Origin: Bacillota bacterium
GTDB lineage: Bacteria > Bacillota > DTU025
Assembly (NCBI GenBank): GCA_003456765.1
Contig: DMOT01000036.1
Span: 1-5,470 of the forward strand
Length of the DNA: 5,470 nucleotides
Direction of reading: 5' to 3'
Shown here: piece by piece, positions 1 to 5,354 of the stretch
Position numbering within the stretch: the first letter of the stretch is position 1
How the letters are laid out: every line of letters starts with the position of its first letter
Notes under the pieces: generated by a model
Databases searched by the model: none
What the model was told of the DNA's origin: nothing
Seen by the model: only the letters and a program-made list of their open reading frames with translations
Position numbers and translations under genes: made by a program

Positions 1-83
1 TTTGCTTCCATAGGTACACACATTGAAAGAACAACTACTGCAACTGCTACAAGAAGCAACGCTCTTCTGACAGAAGGTTTCAT
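1..83 (-). CDS. Secreted protein N-terminus, probable sugar-binding protein of the ABC importer (partial)
   Basis: Only the first 27 codons are inside the window; the gene runs off the left edge. The ATG at 83-81 is preceded by AGGAGG (minus strand, 99-94) 10 nt upstream. The peptide has a classic export signal: a short basic start (MKPSVRRA), about 12 hydrophobic residues (LLLVAVAVVVLS), then MCVPMEA. This could be cleaved after MEA by signal peptidase I, or be lipidated at Cys22; the residue before that Cys is Met, an imperfect lipobox. By position, directly downstream of two CUT1 permeases on the same strand, it is most likely the extracellular solute-binding protein. That is inferred from context, since no diagnostic mature sequence is visible. 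The 143-nt gap to the permease stop contains hairpins that may tune its expression separately. Confidence 0.6.
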   Translation of the reverse strand, partial: MKPSVRRALLLVAVAVVVLSMCVPMEA

Positions 84-181
84 ACCTTTACTTCCTCCTC
101 ACTTCTATGAAGGTAATTGACACCCGATCCCATCAGTGCTGGATGGTCTGTCTTTATCGCCCTTGCACCGCCTCCCTTAGT

Positions 182-218
182 GCGGAGTATTGGTATCAGA
201 GCCTTTCGGCAATACCGC
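182..218 (-). other. Stem-loop in the permease/binding-protein intergenic region
   Basis: On the plus strand GCGG (182-185) and TATTG (188-192) can pair with CAATA (210-214) and CCGC (215-218), leaving a 2-nt bulge and a 17-nt loop. In the minus-strand RNA a smaller alternative hairpin, GCC-GAAA-GGC (210-201), has a GNRA-type tetraloop and competes for one base. No U-tract follows on the minus strand, so it is not a standard terminator. A role in mRNA stability or differential expression of the downstream gene is inference. Confidence 0.35.
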
Positions 219-226
219 TATAATCG

Positions 227-1069
227 TCATCGTCCCCCCATTCCGGATGTGAGCGATCCGGCCATAAAGTACTGCTGAAAGCAGATGAATATGAGAATGA
301 CGGGGACAATGGCTATGGTTGTGCCGGCCATAAGTATGTCCCAACTCGACTGGGCATTGCTCTGCAGGTAAGTCAGGCCGACTTGTATCGGCATCTTCAT
401 GAAATCGTTTATTACGATATTGGGCCAGAGGAAGCTGTTCCACTCAGTTTTGAAACCGATGATCGCCAGGGCCGCCAGAGCTGGCTTGGAATTGGGCATC
501 ATTATATTCCGCCAGACGCCCCATTGCGAACAACCATCAATCAAGGCGGCTTCCTCCAGATCCCGGGGAATACTGAGAAAGTGCTGGCGCATGAAGAATA
601 TCTTGAACACAAGACTTGCGCTGAATACTGCGGGGATTATCAGAGCTATGTACCTGTTGACCCACCCCAATTTGATCATCAGAGCATATCTGGGAATCAA
701 CGTTACGTGACCCGGAAGCATCATGACCCCCAACAGCAGCATGAATATCACGTCCCTGCCCCTGAATTCCAGGCGGGCAAAGGCGTACGCCGCCATCGAC
801 GCCAGGACTATCGATATCACAGGAACCACTGTAGCCAGGAGCATGGAGTTAAGGAGGAACCTTCCAAATGGCAACAGCTCAAGAACCCTCTTGTAATTGT
901 TCAGCGTGAACGGCCTGGGAATCAGATCAAGCGGGTTCCCCCCGTATATCTGCCGGCTGGTCTTGAATGATGCGGTTACAGACCAGACAAAGGGATATAT
1001 CATCATTATGGCGAGGAAGATCAATATTACATACAAGATAACAGTTGAAACTCTCGCTTTGCGCTTCAT
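227..1069 (-). CDS. Carbohydrate ABC transporter permease, MalG type (CUT1 family)
   Basis: Inner-membrane subunit of a sugar importer, 280 aa, the usual MalG-type length. It starts MKRKARVSTVILYV at an ATG with AGGAGG about 7 nt upstream. An open frame extends upstream of this ATG, but it would overlap the preceding permease and carries no hydrophobic or family-like sequence, so the internal ATG is chosen. Six hydrophobic segments are visible at about residues 9-32, 71-97, 106-128, 139-160, 198-218 and 248-270. The cytoplasmic EAA loop that docks the ATPase is at 173-192 (EEAALIDGCSQWGVWRNIMMP), with the conserved EAA, DG and I-x-x-P positions. The C-terminus is short and ends GMGGR, as in many MalG relatives. 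It lies 20 nt downstream of the MalF-type permease and is surely cotranscribed with it. No ATPase gene is present; Bacillota often share one MsmX-like ATPase among several such importers. Substrate cannot be read from the sequence. Confidence 0.95.
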   Translation of the reverse strand: MKRKARVSTVILYVILIFLAIMMIYPFVWSVTASFKTSRQIYGGNPLDLIPRPFTLNNYKRVLELLPFGRFLLNSMLLATVVPVISIVLASMAAYAFARLEFRGRDVIFMLLLGVMMLPGHVTLIPRYALMIKLGWVNRYIALIIPAVFSASLVFKIFFMRQHFLSIPRDLEEAALIDGCSQWGVWRNIMMPNSKPALAALAIIGFKTEWNSFLWPNIVINDFMKMPIQVGLTYLQSNAQSSWDILMAGTTIAIVPVILIFICFQQYFMAGSLTSGMGGR

Positions 1070-1089
1070 GTTCTTTCCTCCTCCCCGGC

Positions 1090-2034
1090 CTAGTAGCCGA
1101 TCTCCTCTCTCTTGCGGCGCGTATTGAACTGAACGAGCGTCACCACAAACAAGATGGCGAATAGAATCCACGCCATGGCCGATGCATAGCCCATCCTGTA
1201 CCTTTCAAATGCTTGAGTGTAAATGTAGTAGAGAATCGTGTTGGTAGTTCCGCCAGGGCGTCCTTCAGTCATGACATAGACCGCCTCGAAGATATTGAAG
1301 GCTTCTATGGTCAACATTATGGTGGCGAAGACCGTTGTGTTTGCAAGAAGAGGAACGGTGATATTCTTTATCTGCTGCCACTTGGTAGCTCCGTCTATTT
1401 CAGCCGCCTCATACAGGTCCTTGGGAATATTCTGCAGGCCAGTGAGGTACATGATCATGTAGTAGCCTGATACTTGCCATATGCGCATGATGCTCAAAGC
1501 AGGCTTGGCCCACTTGACACTCTCCAGCCAGCGAGGGGGATCAGCCACGCCGAAGAACTGCAAGATCGTGTTGAACACTCCCTGGTCGGGGTTGAATATC
1601 CATAGCCACACCATTCCGATGGCCACAGTAGATGTGATTGAAGGCATGTAGAAGGCGCCCCTGAAAAACTTGAACCCCGGCCGCTCTTTGTTCAGCGCTA
1701 TGGCCATTGCCATTGCCAGGATGATTCCCAAAGGGACAATAGCTACGACAAAATAGACAGTGTTTCCCAGGCATTGAATGAAATTCGGATCTCTGAACGC
1801 ACGAGCGTAATTGGCTAGTCCCACCCACTTAGGAGGGGTGAGGAGGTCCCAGCCTGTGAAGGATATATACATTGAGTAGACAAGCGAGCCGTAGACGAAT
1901 ATCCCGAGGCCAATCAGTGACGGCAACACGAAAGACCATGCAGTAAGCTCACGCCTGAGGGCGTTGCGCCTCTTGCTCCGTGGCTTCGGGCTCCCGCCAA
2001 AAGTCGCCAATACGCCGTCAACCTTATGTCTCAT
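1090..2034 (-). CDS. Carbohydrate ABC transporter permease, MalF type (CUT1 family)
   Basis: Partner inner-membrane subunit, 314 aa. The cytoplasmic N-terminus is basic (PKPRSKRRNALRRE, about 17-29). It is followed by hydrophobic segments at about 33-58, 92-113, 125-147, 178-200, 232-252 and 283-303. The first segment is followed by YSMYISFTGWDLLTPPKWVG, typical of the MalF/LacF/UgpA group. The EAA loop is at 209-229 (EAAEIDGATKWQQIKNITVPL), a near-canonical match for ATPase docking. The start chosen is ATG at 2034, with GGGGGT about 8 nt upstream. A TTG at 2049 in the same frame would add five residues but has no ribosome binding site. It is the first gene after a gap of about 90 bp containing a perfect TATAAT and a palindrome resembling the one upstream of the GntR gene, so this importer probably has its own regulated promoter. 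The substrate is unknown; the neighbouring kinase suggests a sugar or amino sugar. Confidence 0.95.
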   Translation of the reverse strand: MRHKVDGVLATFGGSPKPRSKRRNALRRELTAWSFVLPSLIGLGIFVYGSLVYSMYISFTGWDLLTPPKWVGLANYARAFRDPNFIQCLGNTVYFVVAIVPLGIILAMAMAIALNKERPGFKFFRGAFYMPSITSTVAIGMVWLWIFNPDQGVFNTILQFFGVADPPRWLESVKWAKPALSIMRIWQVSGYYMIMYLTGLQNIPKDLYEAAEIDGATKWQQIKNITVPLLANTTVFATIMLTIEAFNIFEAVYVMTEGRPGGTTNTILYYIYTQAFERYRMGYASAMAWILFAILFVVTLVQFNTRRKREEIGY

Positions 2035-2071
2035 ATGGCCGACCCCCAATTAGAGAAGTGCGATTATGCTA

Positions 2072-2088
2072 CTTATATTGATTATACT
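2072..2088 (-). promoter_or_regulatory. Putative operator overlapping the permease promoter -10
   Basis: An imperfect 17-bp palindrome, CTTATATTGATTATACT on the plus strand, lies about 40 bp upstream of the MalF-type permease start. It is identical at 13 of 17 positions to the perfect palindrome upstream of the GntR gene (TTTATAATGATTATAAA, reverse complement of 4692-4708). It covers a perfect minus-strand TATAAT (2086-2081), so a bound repressor would block RNA polymerase. No good -35 is seen at 16-18 bp. The assignment to the local GntR protein is inference, and AT-rich promoter DNA makes chance similarity possible. Confidence 0.45.
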
Positions 2089-2123
2089 AATTCTACTTAT
2101 GGTCGAAGATTCCTTCTCCAGCC

Positions 2124-3116
2124 CTATGCCTGGGAGCATAGCTCCCCAACCTGCGCGGCACAGTCCATGAGCGTCCTCATTTTGGATGCATTAAGCTCCA
2201 TCGCTGCCAGATCATAGGCGAGCAGCAGCGCGCCGCCTGCAGGAGAAAGCTTTGGAGGGGCTATCACGCAGCTTTCGTCGATCGCCTTTAGCGTCGACTC
2301 GAACGAATTGACCAGAGCACCGCCTGCCCTGGAGACCCCTCCAGACAGGACTACAGTGCACCCCTGGCCAAGCATTCCCAGGCCCTTGAGGATATGGCCT
2401 CCAAGCAGCCCAAGATCCCTTCCTGCATCAGCCAGTATCCGGCAAGCTATGTTATCTCCTTGAGACGCTGCCAACGACACAGAAGTTGCAAACCCCGCTA
2501 TTTTCTCGCGCACCAGGCCAGCCCGGATAATATCCCTTGCGCGCTCAACCTCGAACATCTCCAAGGCCATGCCGGTGAGTGCAGTAGCCTCGCATCTGCC
2601 CTCGGAGGCAAGAGCAACAGCCCTCAGCCCGGCCAGACCTATTGCATAGCCGCTCCCCTCATCTCCAAGTAGAGGGCCCCAGCCGCCTGCAGTCAGGGTT
2701 TTGCCGTCAGGCGAACGGCCAATAGCAAAAGACCCGGTGCCGGCAAGCACAGAAACTCCATACCCTTCCGGGAAAGCGCCGCGGAATGTGGCATGGTCGT
2801 CCCCTTCAACCTTCAGGGCATCGTATGACACCAGGCCCGACAAGCCAGCTTCAATAATTCCTCTGCTCGCCCCCGGAACACTGGCATATACGGCCCCGAG
2901 GTGCAAAGGCCCATCAGCCATTTCCTCGAATCCCGCTTGCTCGAGCCCACCCTTGGCAGCACTGCGCACCGACTCGACTGCAGTATCTTCAGGGACAAAA
3001 AGGGCATTTACCGGACCGCCTTTTCCCATTCCCAGTATGCGGCCGGAGCTGTCTGCAATAATGAAGACTGTTTTTGTGCCGCCGCCATCAATAGCGGCCA
3101 CCAAATCCTCTCTCAT
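2124..3116 (-). CDS. BadF/BadG-family sugar kinase, N-acetylglucosamine kinase-like
   Basis: Cytoplasmic ATP-dependent kinase of the actin/hexokinase/Hsp70 fold, 330 aa, full length for the BadF/BadG/BcrA ATPase family, whose sugar-kinase branch includes N-acetylglucosamine kinase. Visible motifs are the phosphate-1 loop DGGGTKT (10-16), an acidic pair DD (106-107) where the catalytic Asp of this family is expected, the phosphate-2 loop LAGTGSFAIG (124-133), the signature GGWGPLLGDEGSGYAIG (144-160), the adenosine-side motif VVLSGGV (255-261), and PAGGALLLA (292-300). No Cys-rich cluster of the kind found in the activase branch (HgdC, BcrA/D) is seen, which supports a sugar kinase. The ATG at 3116 has AGGAGG upstream. 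The gene follows the SIS gene by 28 nt. N-acetylglucosamine, N-acetylmuramic acid or another amino sugar is the likely substrate, but specificity cannot be fixed from motifs. Confidence 0.88.
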   Translation of the reverse strand: MREDLVAAIDGGGTKTVFIIADSSGRILGMGKGGPVNALFVPEDTAVESVRSAAKGGLEQAGFEEMADGPLHLGAVYASVPGASRGIIEAGLSGLVSYDALKVEGDDHATFRGAFPEGYGVSVLAGTGSFAIGRSPDGKTLTAGGWGPLLGDEGSGYAIGLAGLRAVALASEGRCEATALTGMALEMFEVERARDIIRAGLVREKIAGFATSVSLAASQGDNIACRILADAGRDLGLLGGHILKGLGMLGQGCTVVLSGGVSRAGGALVNSFESTLKAIDESCVIAPPKLSPAGGALLLAYDLAAMELNASKMRTLMDCAAQVGELCSQA

Positions 3117-3144
3117 CGAAGGCTCCTCCTGCCAGAAATCCTGA

Positions 3145-3879
3145 TCACAATGACTTTATCATCGGCCTGTAGAGTTCCAGAAGTCTCGCATTATGTTCAA
3201 GACCGCCAGGTACATTCGCGCTCTTGAAGATTGGCGGTTCAATTCCTCTTGCAGCCAGATTCTCAACAACACTGACGACTATTGAATTGACTATTGTAGC
3301 GCCCATGACCGTTGACACAGGAGCCACTTTCTGAGCTACTCCTTCGATAGCTATGGCTGCATCCCCGTAGGGAACGCAGGTATCAATTACAATGTCCCCG
3401 ATATCATAAAGGCGCATCTCCCTATCATTTCTCACTGGAGTCGCTCGGGAATACTCCACAGAAGTCAGGGCAATGACCTTGACGCCCGCAGCCTTCGCCT
3501 CGCAAGCCATCTCAACGGGCACCTGGTTGACGCCTGAGGTAGATGCGACGATCATCACATCGCCACAGCTTGCTGATGACTCATCAAAGATTATTTTCGC
3601 CAGCCCCGGAAGGCGCTCCATCTTGGAGCTCTTCCCCGCACCATAATTGACCATCAGCGCCGGCTCGAGTATCACATTTACCGGTGCGAGTCCCCCCGCC
3701 CTGTAGAACAACTCCTCTCCCAACATGTGAGAGTGTCCTGGGGCGAAGAAATGCAATATGCGACCTTCTGCAATGGAGTCTGCGATCATGGCTGAGGCCT
3801 CTTCAATCTTCTTTCTCTGGGACTCCCACGCTCGGGCCAGCAAGACCGCTATCAGCTCGAAGTACTCTTCCACCGACAT
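3145..3879 (-). CDS. SIS-domain phosphosugar-binding protein, UPF0309-like
   Basis: A 244-aa cytoplasmic protein with a single sugar-isomerase (SIS) domain. A helical N-terminus (MSVEEYFELIAVLLARAWES) leads to the first SIS strand and loop, ILHFFAPGHSHML (41-53). The second half-motif, IVASTSGVNQVPVEMA (110-125), contains the STSG phosphate-binding loop. The late motifs APVSTVMGATIVNSI (186-200) and SANVPGGLEHN (220-230) resemble the UPF0309 group, which has no firmly assigned reaction. SIS domains bind phosphosugars and occur in isomerases, amino-sugar deaminases, MurQ-type etherases and regulators. MurQ proteins are longer, so that role is less likely. The start ATG is preceded by GGAGG with a short spacer of about 4 nt. 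The position between a GntR regulator and a sugar kinase suggests it acts on the kinase product or a later intermediate, by inference. Confidence 0.88.
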   Translation of the reverse strand: MSVEEYFELIAVLLARAWESQRKKIEEASAMIADSIAEGRILHFFAPGHSHMLGEELFYRAGGLAPVNVILEPALMVNYGAGKSSKMERLPGLAKIIFDESSASCGDVMIVASTSGVNQVPVEMACEAKAAGVKVIALTSVEYSRATPVRNDREMRLYDIGDIVIDTCVPYGDAAIAIEGVAQKVAPVSTVMGATIVNSIVVSVVENLAARGIEPPIFKSANVPGGLEHNARLLELYRPMIKSL

Positions 3880-3895
3880 TCGCCTCCATACTCCA

Positions 3896-4642
3896 TCAAC
3901 GAGTGTTCATGTAGACGTGCAGCTTGTATCTGTCGCCCCTGTAGACGGATGTAGTGTACTCGATCGGAGTCTCAGAAGAATCGTACGCAATTCGTTCAAC
4001 ACGAAGAACGGGAGCACCACGCCGGATTCCGAGAAGTTCGGCCTCTTTAGTTTTGCATGAAGAAGCCTCAAAACTCTGCTGCGCCCACACCGGATCAATG
4101 CGGTATCTTATGCGCAGAAGCTCATATAAGGACTTGTCCTCTATGTTCTCATTCACAATTCCAGGGCAAAGATCCGCGGACATTCTGAAGGTTTCAATGG
4201 CCATCGGCTCGTCTTCGGCAACGCGCACACGCTCTATCTTCACAATGGACGCGTTCTCGTCAAGCTTAAGCCTGCGAGCAGTCGCCACATCGGCCTTCTC
4301 TTCGGCAGCAAACACAACGCGCCCGCCAGGAATCAATCCGCGCGACCTCATATCCTCAGAGAAGCTAGTCAGCCTGACAAGTTGCTGGCTGAACTTGCGC
4401 TGGGCAACTCGAGTGCCTGTGCGCGGCCTCCTGATAACGAGGCCCTCCTGTACGAGCATTTGAATCGCTTGCCTCACAGTAATCTGGCTTACTCCATGCA
4501 ACTCGCACAGTTCCCGTTCTGTAGGAATCCTATCGCCCGGCTTCAGTTCTCCGGTCTCGATCTTGCGTTTCCATATGTCGTATACCTGTTGATACAGGGG
4601 TGTGGGAAGATCGTGATTTAGTTCCACGCAGAAAAACACCAC
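3896..4642 (-). CDS. GntR-family transcriptional regulator, HutC subfamily
   Basis: A cytoplasmic DNA-binding regulator of up to 248 aa. The N-terminal winged helix-turn-helix spans about 14-80, with PLYQQVYDIWKRKIETGEL, PGDRIPTEREL and the recognition region GVSQITVRQAIQMLVQEGLV (50-69), all textbook GntR. The remainder, about 90-240, is a UTRA ligand domain: FSEDMRSRG, the variable core, then RVERIAY and PIEYTTSVYRGDRY, which identify the HutC group. HutC members often sense phosphorylated sugars. The start is uncertain: GTG at 4642 and GTG at 4639 have a weak AGGT upstream, while GTG at 4627 gives a family-like beginning (VELNHDLPTPLYQQ, 243 aa) with AGGTGG 11 nt upstream. The gene leads the operon, ending 16 nt before the SIS gene. 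A perfect palindrome about 50 bp upstream, over a TATAAT, suggests autorepression. Confidence 0.92.
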   Translation of the reverse strand: MVFFCVELNHDLPTPLYQQVYDIWKRKIETGELKPGDRIPTERELCELHGVSQITVRQAIQMLVQEGLVIRRPRTGTRVAQRKFSQQLVRLTSFSEDMRSRGLIPGGRVVFAAEEKADVATARRLKLDENASIVKIERVRVAEDEPMAIETFRMSADLCPGIVNENIEDKSLYELLRIRYRIDPVWAQQSFEASSCKTKEAELLGIRRGAPVLRVERIAYDSSETPIEYTTSVYRGDRYKLHVYMNTR

Positions 4643-4691
4643 CTACAGCAGACCTGGCCCAATGAGACTGATGTGCTATCATGATATATTC

Positions 4692-4708
4692 TTTATAATC
4701 ATTATAAA
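4692..4708 (-). promoter_or_regulatory. Perfect palindrome over the gntR promoter -10 (putative autoregulatory operator)
   Basis: TTTATAAT-C-ATTATAAA on the plus strand is a perfect 8+1+8 inverted repeat, 50 bp upstream of the furthest GntR start. The minus-strand reading holds a perfect TATAAT at 4706-4701, the best -10 for this operon; no strong -35 is seen at 16-18 bp upstream. Symmetry, location over the -10 and the related copy at 2072-2088 all suit a dimeric GntR repressor. It does not resemble the known GTnTAnAC-type HutC core. A second short palindrome, TATCATGATA (4677-4686), lies just downstream. Confidence 0.5.
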
Positions 4709-4916
4709 TCCTTCTGGCGCGAAAGCTTTTTGTTCTAGCCTCGTTCTTGCCAGCGCGAACGCTACTTAGCAAGCAGGTTCGCAGGGGCCGACATATTGCA
4801 TGCTGCTGCACAAGGCCACTGTTCAGTTCATAGGCAAAGAGCGCCATACAGCATCAAGCATCAGTGCCGGAGCTCATGCATTCGACAGATCAGACGACAT
4901 ATGTGTCCAGACCGGA
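4709..4916. other. Intergenic stretch with no supported gene
   Basis: Between the gntR promoter and the lyase promoter there is no reading frame with a ribosome binding site or recognisable protein sequence; the open frames here lack motifs. The stretch holds a 6-bp inverted repeat, GCGAAC (4755-4760) with GTTCGC (4777-4782), a HindIII-like AAAGCTTT, and TGTCCAGACC at 4904-4913, which partly resembles HutC-type operator cores. No U-tract follows the inverted repeat, so it is not a terminator. Confidence 0.5.
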
Positions 4917-4929
4917 TTCCATCATGGAA
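4917..4929. promoter_or_regulatory. 13-bp perfect palindrome upstream of the lyase promoter
   Basis: TTCCAT-C-ATGGAA is a perfect 6+1+6 inverted repeat ending 15 bp before the -35 of the T-box gene. The position, about -63 to -51 from the inferred start, suits an activator or repressor site. It does not match the TyrR box (TGTAAA-N6-TTTACA). No cognate regulator can be named. Confidence 0.25.
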
Positions 4930-4944
4930 GAAGTAAATTGCCGC

Positions 4945-4973
4945 TTGGCAAGATGGGTCGGCTATGATAAAAT
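4945..4973 (+). promoter_or_regulatory. Sigma-70/SigA promoter of the T-box lyase unit
   Basis: TTGGCA (4945-4950) matches TTGACA at five of six bases. After a 17-bp spacer, TAAAAT (4968-4973) matches TATAAT at five of six. TGA directly precedes the -10, giving an extended TGn motif. Transcription would begin near 4980, about 20 nt before Stem I of the T-box leader, which is the spacing expected. Confidence 0.75.
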
Positions 4974-5227
4974 ACGTCAATAATACACATGACGCACAAA
5001 GACAATGACCGAGAAGAAGTAGGCGATGACACAGGCCTGACAGAGAGTTCCCGGCTGGTGCGAGGGGCGGGGCTGTCATCTCCGAATACATCCCGGTAGT
5101 CGCTCACCCAAAGGCGCACTGGCGCCCTGTAGGCTGAGACGGGTTCACCCGTTACAGTGATAGAGTATCGCGCACGCAGTGTTGCGCCGTACTTGAAAAG
5201 GCCGACAACGTGAGTTGCCGGTGAACT

Positions 5228-5260
5228 GAGGTGGTACCACGAGATTTGGCGCTCGTCCTC
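5228..5260 (+). promoter_or_regulatory. T-box antiterminator helix
   Basis: GAGG (5228-5231) pairs with CCTC (5257-5260). The unpaired T-box TGGTACC (5232-5238) forms the bulge. ACGAG (5239-5243) pairs perfectly with CTCGT (5252-5256) across an 8-nt loop. The 3' arm is shared with the terminator stem, so the two folds are mutually exclusive. The uncharged tRNA acceptor end would pair with TGGT and stabilise this fold. Confidence 0.9.
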
Positions 5261-5288
5261 TTGCTAAAGCAGGGGACGGGCGCTTTTT
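5249..5288 (+). terminator. Rho-independent terminator of the T-box leader
   Basis: The left arm 5249-5264 (GCGCTCGTCCTCTTGC) pairs with the right arm 5269-5283 (GCAGGGGACGGGCGC) around a TAAA loop. There are about 15 pairs including G-U, one extra U, and TTTTT follows at 5284-5288. It ends 66 nt before the lyase ATG and would stop transcription when tRNA-Tyr is charged. Confidence 0.93.
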
Positions 5289-5354
5289 GCTCTCCCTATG
5301 ATACGGGCGTGCCGTCGCCAAAGGGCACTCCCAGATCAAAGGAGCGTGTTTTCG

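Larger units (their letters stand above)
4980..5288 (+). ncRNA. T-box riboswitch leader, predicted tyrosine specifier (UAC)
   Basis: This cis-acting leader senses uncharged tRNA and controls the lyase by transcription antitermination. In Stem I, GAC (5001-5003)/GTC (5099-5101) and ACCG (5008-5011)/CGGT (5094-5097) form the base, and GGCGATGAC (5022-5030) pairs with GTCATCTCC (5075-5083) with one mismatch. Between them lies the specifier loop, with the loop-E pair AGTA (5018-5021) and GAA (5084-5086). The codon after GAA is TAC (5087-5089), followed by the expected purine A. AGAGAG (5042-5047) and TGGTGCGA (5056-5063) match the conserved Stem I bulge and distal loop. A Stem II-like domain pairs CTGTA (5127-5131) with TACAG (5153-5157) around a CGGG-UUCA-CCCG hairpin. 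Stem III is CCGACAAC (5202-5209) with GTTGCCGG (5214-5221). The T-box bulge TGGTACC (5232-5238) reads UGGU, fitting discriminator A73 as in tRNA-Tyr; tRNA-Trp has G73. The 5' end is inferred from the promoter. Confidence 0.92.

Noticed and set aside
189..203. ATTGGTATCAGAGCC resembles the left half of a B. subtilis NagR-type operator.
   Set aside because: The right half does not complete the palindrome, and the bases are already explained as part of a stem-loop.
383..970. Long plus-strand open frame of 195 codons opposite the permease.
   Set aside because: It is antisense to a well-supported permease, has His/Tyr/Gln-rich composition typical of shadow frames, and has no recognisable domain.
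1070..1171. N-terminal extension of the MalG-type permease frame by 34 residues.
   Set aside because: It overlaps the preceding permease, looks non-membrane and non-family, and the internal ATG has a strong AGGAGG site.
2035..2049. TTG start giving a five-residue longer MalF-type permease.
   Set aside because: No ribosome binding site upstream of the TTG; the ATG at 2034 has GGGGGT at a suitable distance.
2132..2146. GGGAGC-ATA-GCTCCC hairpin near the 3' end of the kinase gene, possible terminator.
   Set aside because: It is inside the coding sequence and has no U-tract on the minus strand.
4530..4847. Minus-strand frame of 105 codons overlapping the gntR 5' end.
   Set aside because: It runs through the palindrome and promoter out of frame with gntR, with no ribosome binding site or motif.
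4904..4913. TGTCCAGACC resembles the HutC/DasR core GGTCTAGACC (8 of 10 positions).
   Set aside because: It lacks the central TA and full symmetry, and lies over 260 bp from the GntR gene; one weak match in 5 kb is expected by chance.
5087..5089. Tryptophan (TGG) specifier, expected if the downstream gene were a conventional tryptophanase.
   Set aside because: No TGG lies in the specifier loop; the codon after GAA is TAC, and the T-box UGGU does not fit the G73 of tRNA-Trp.
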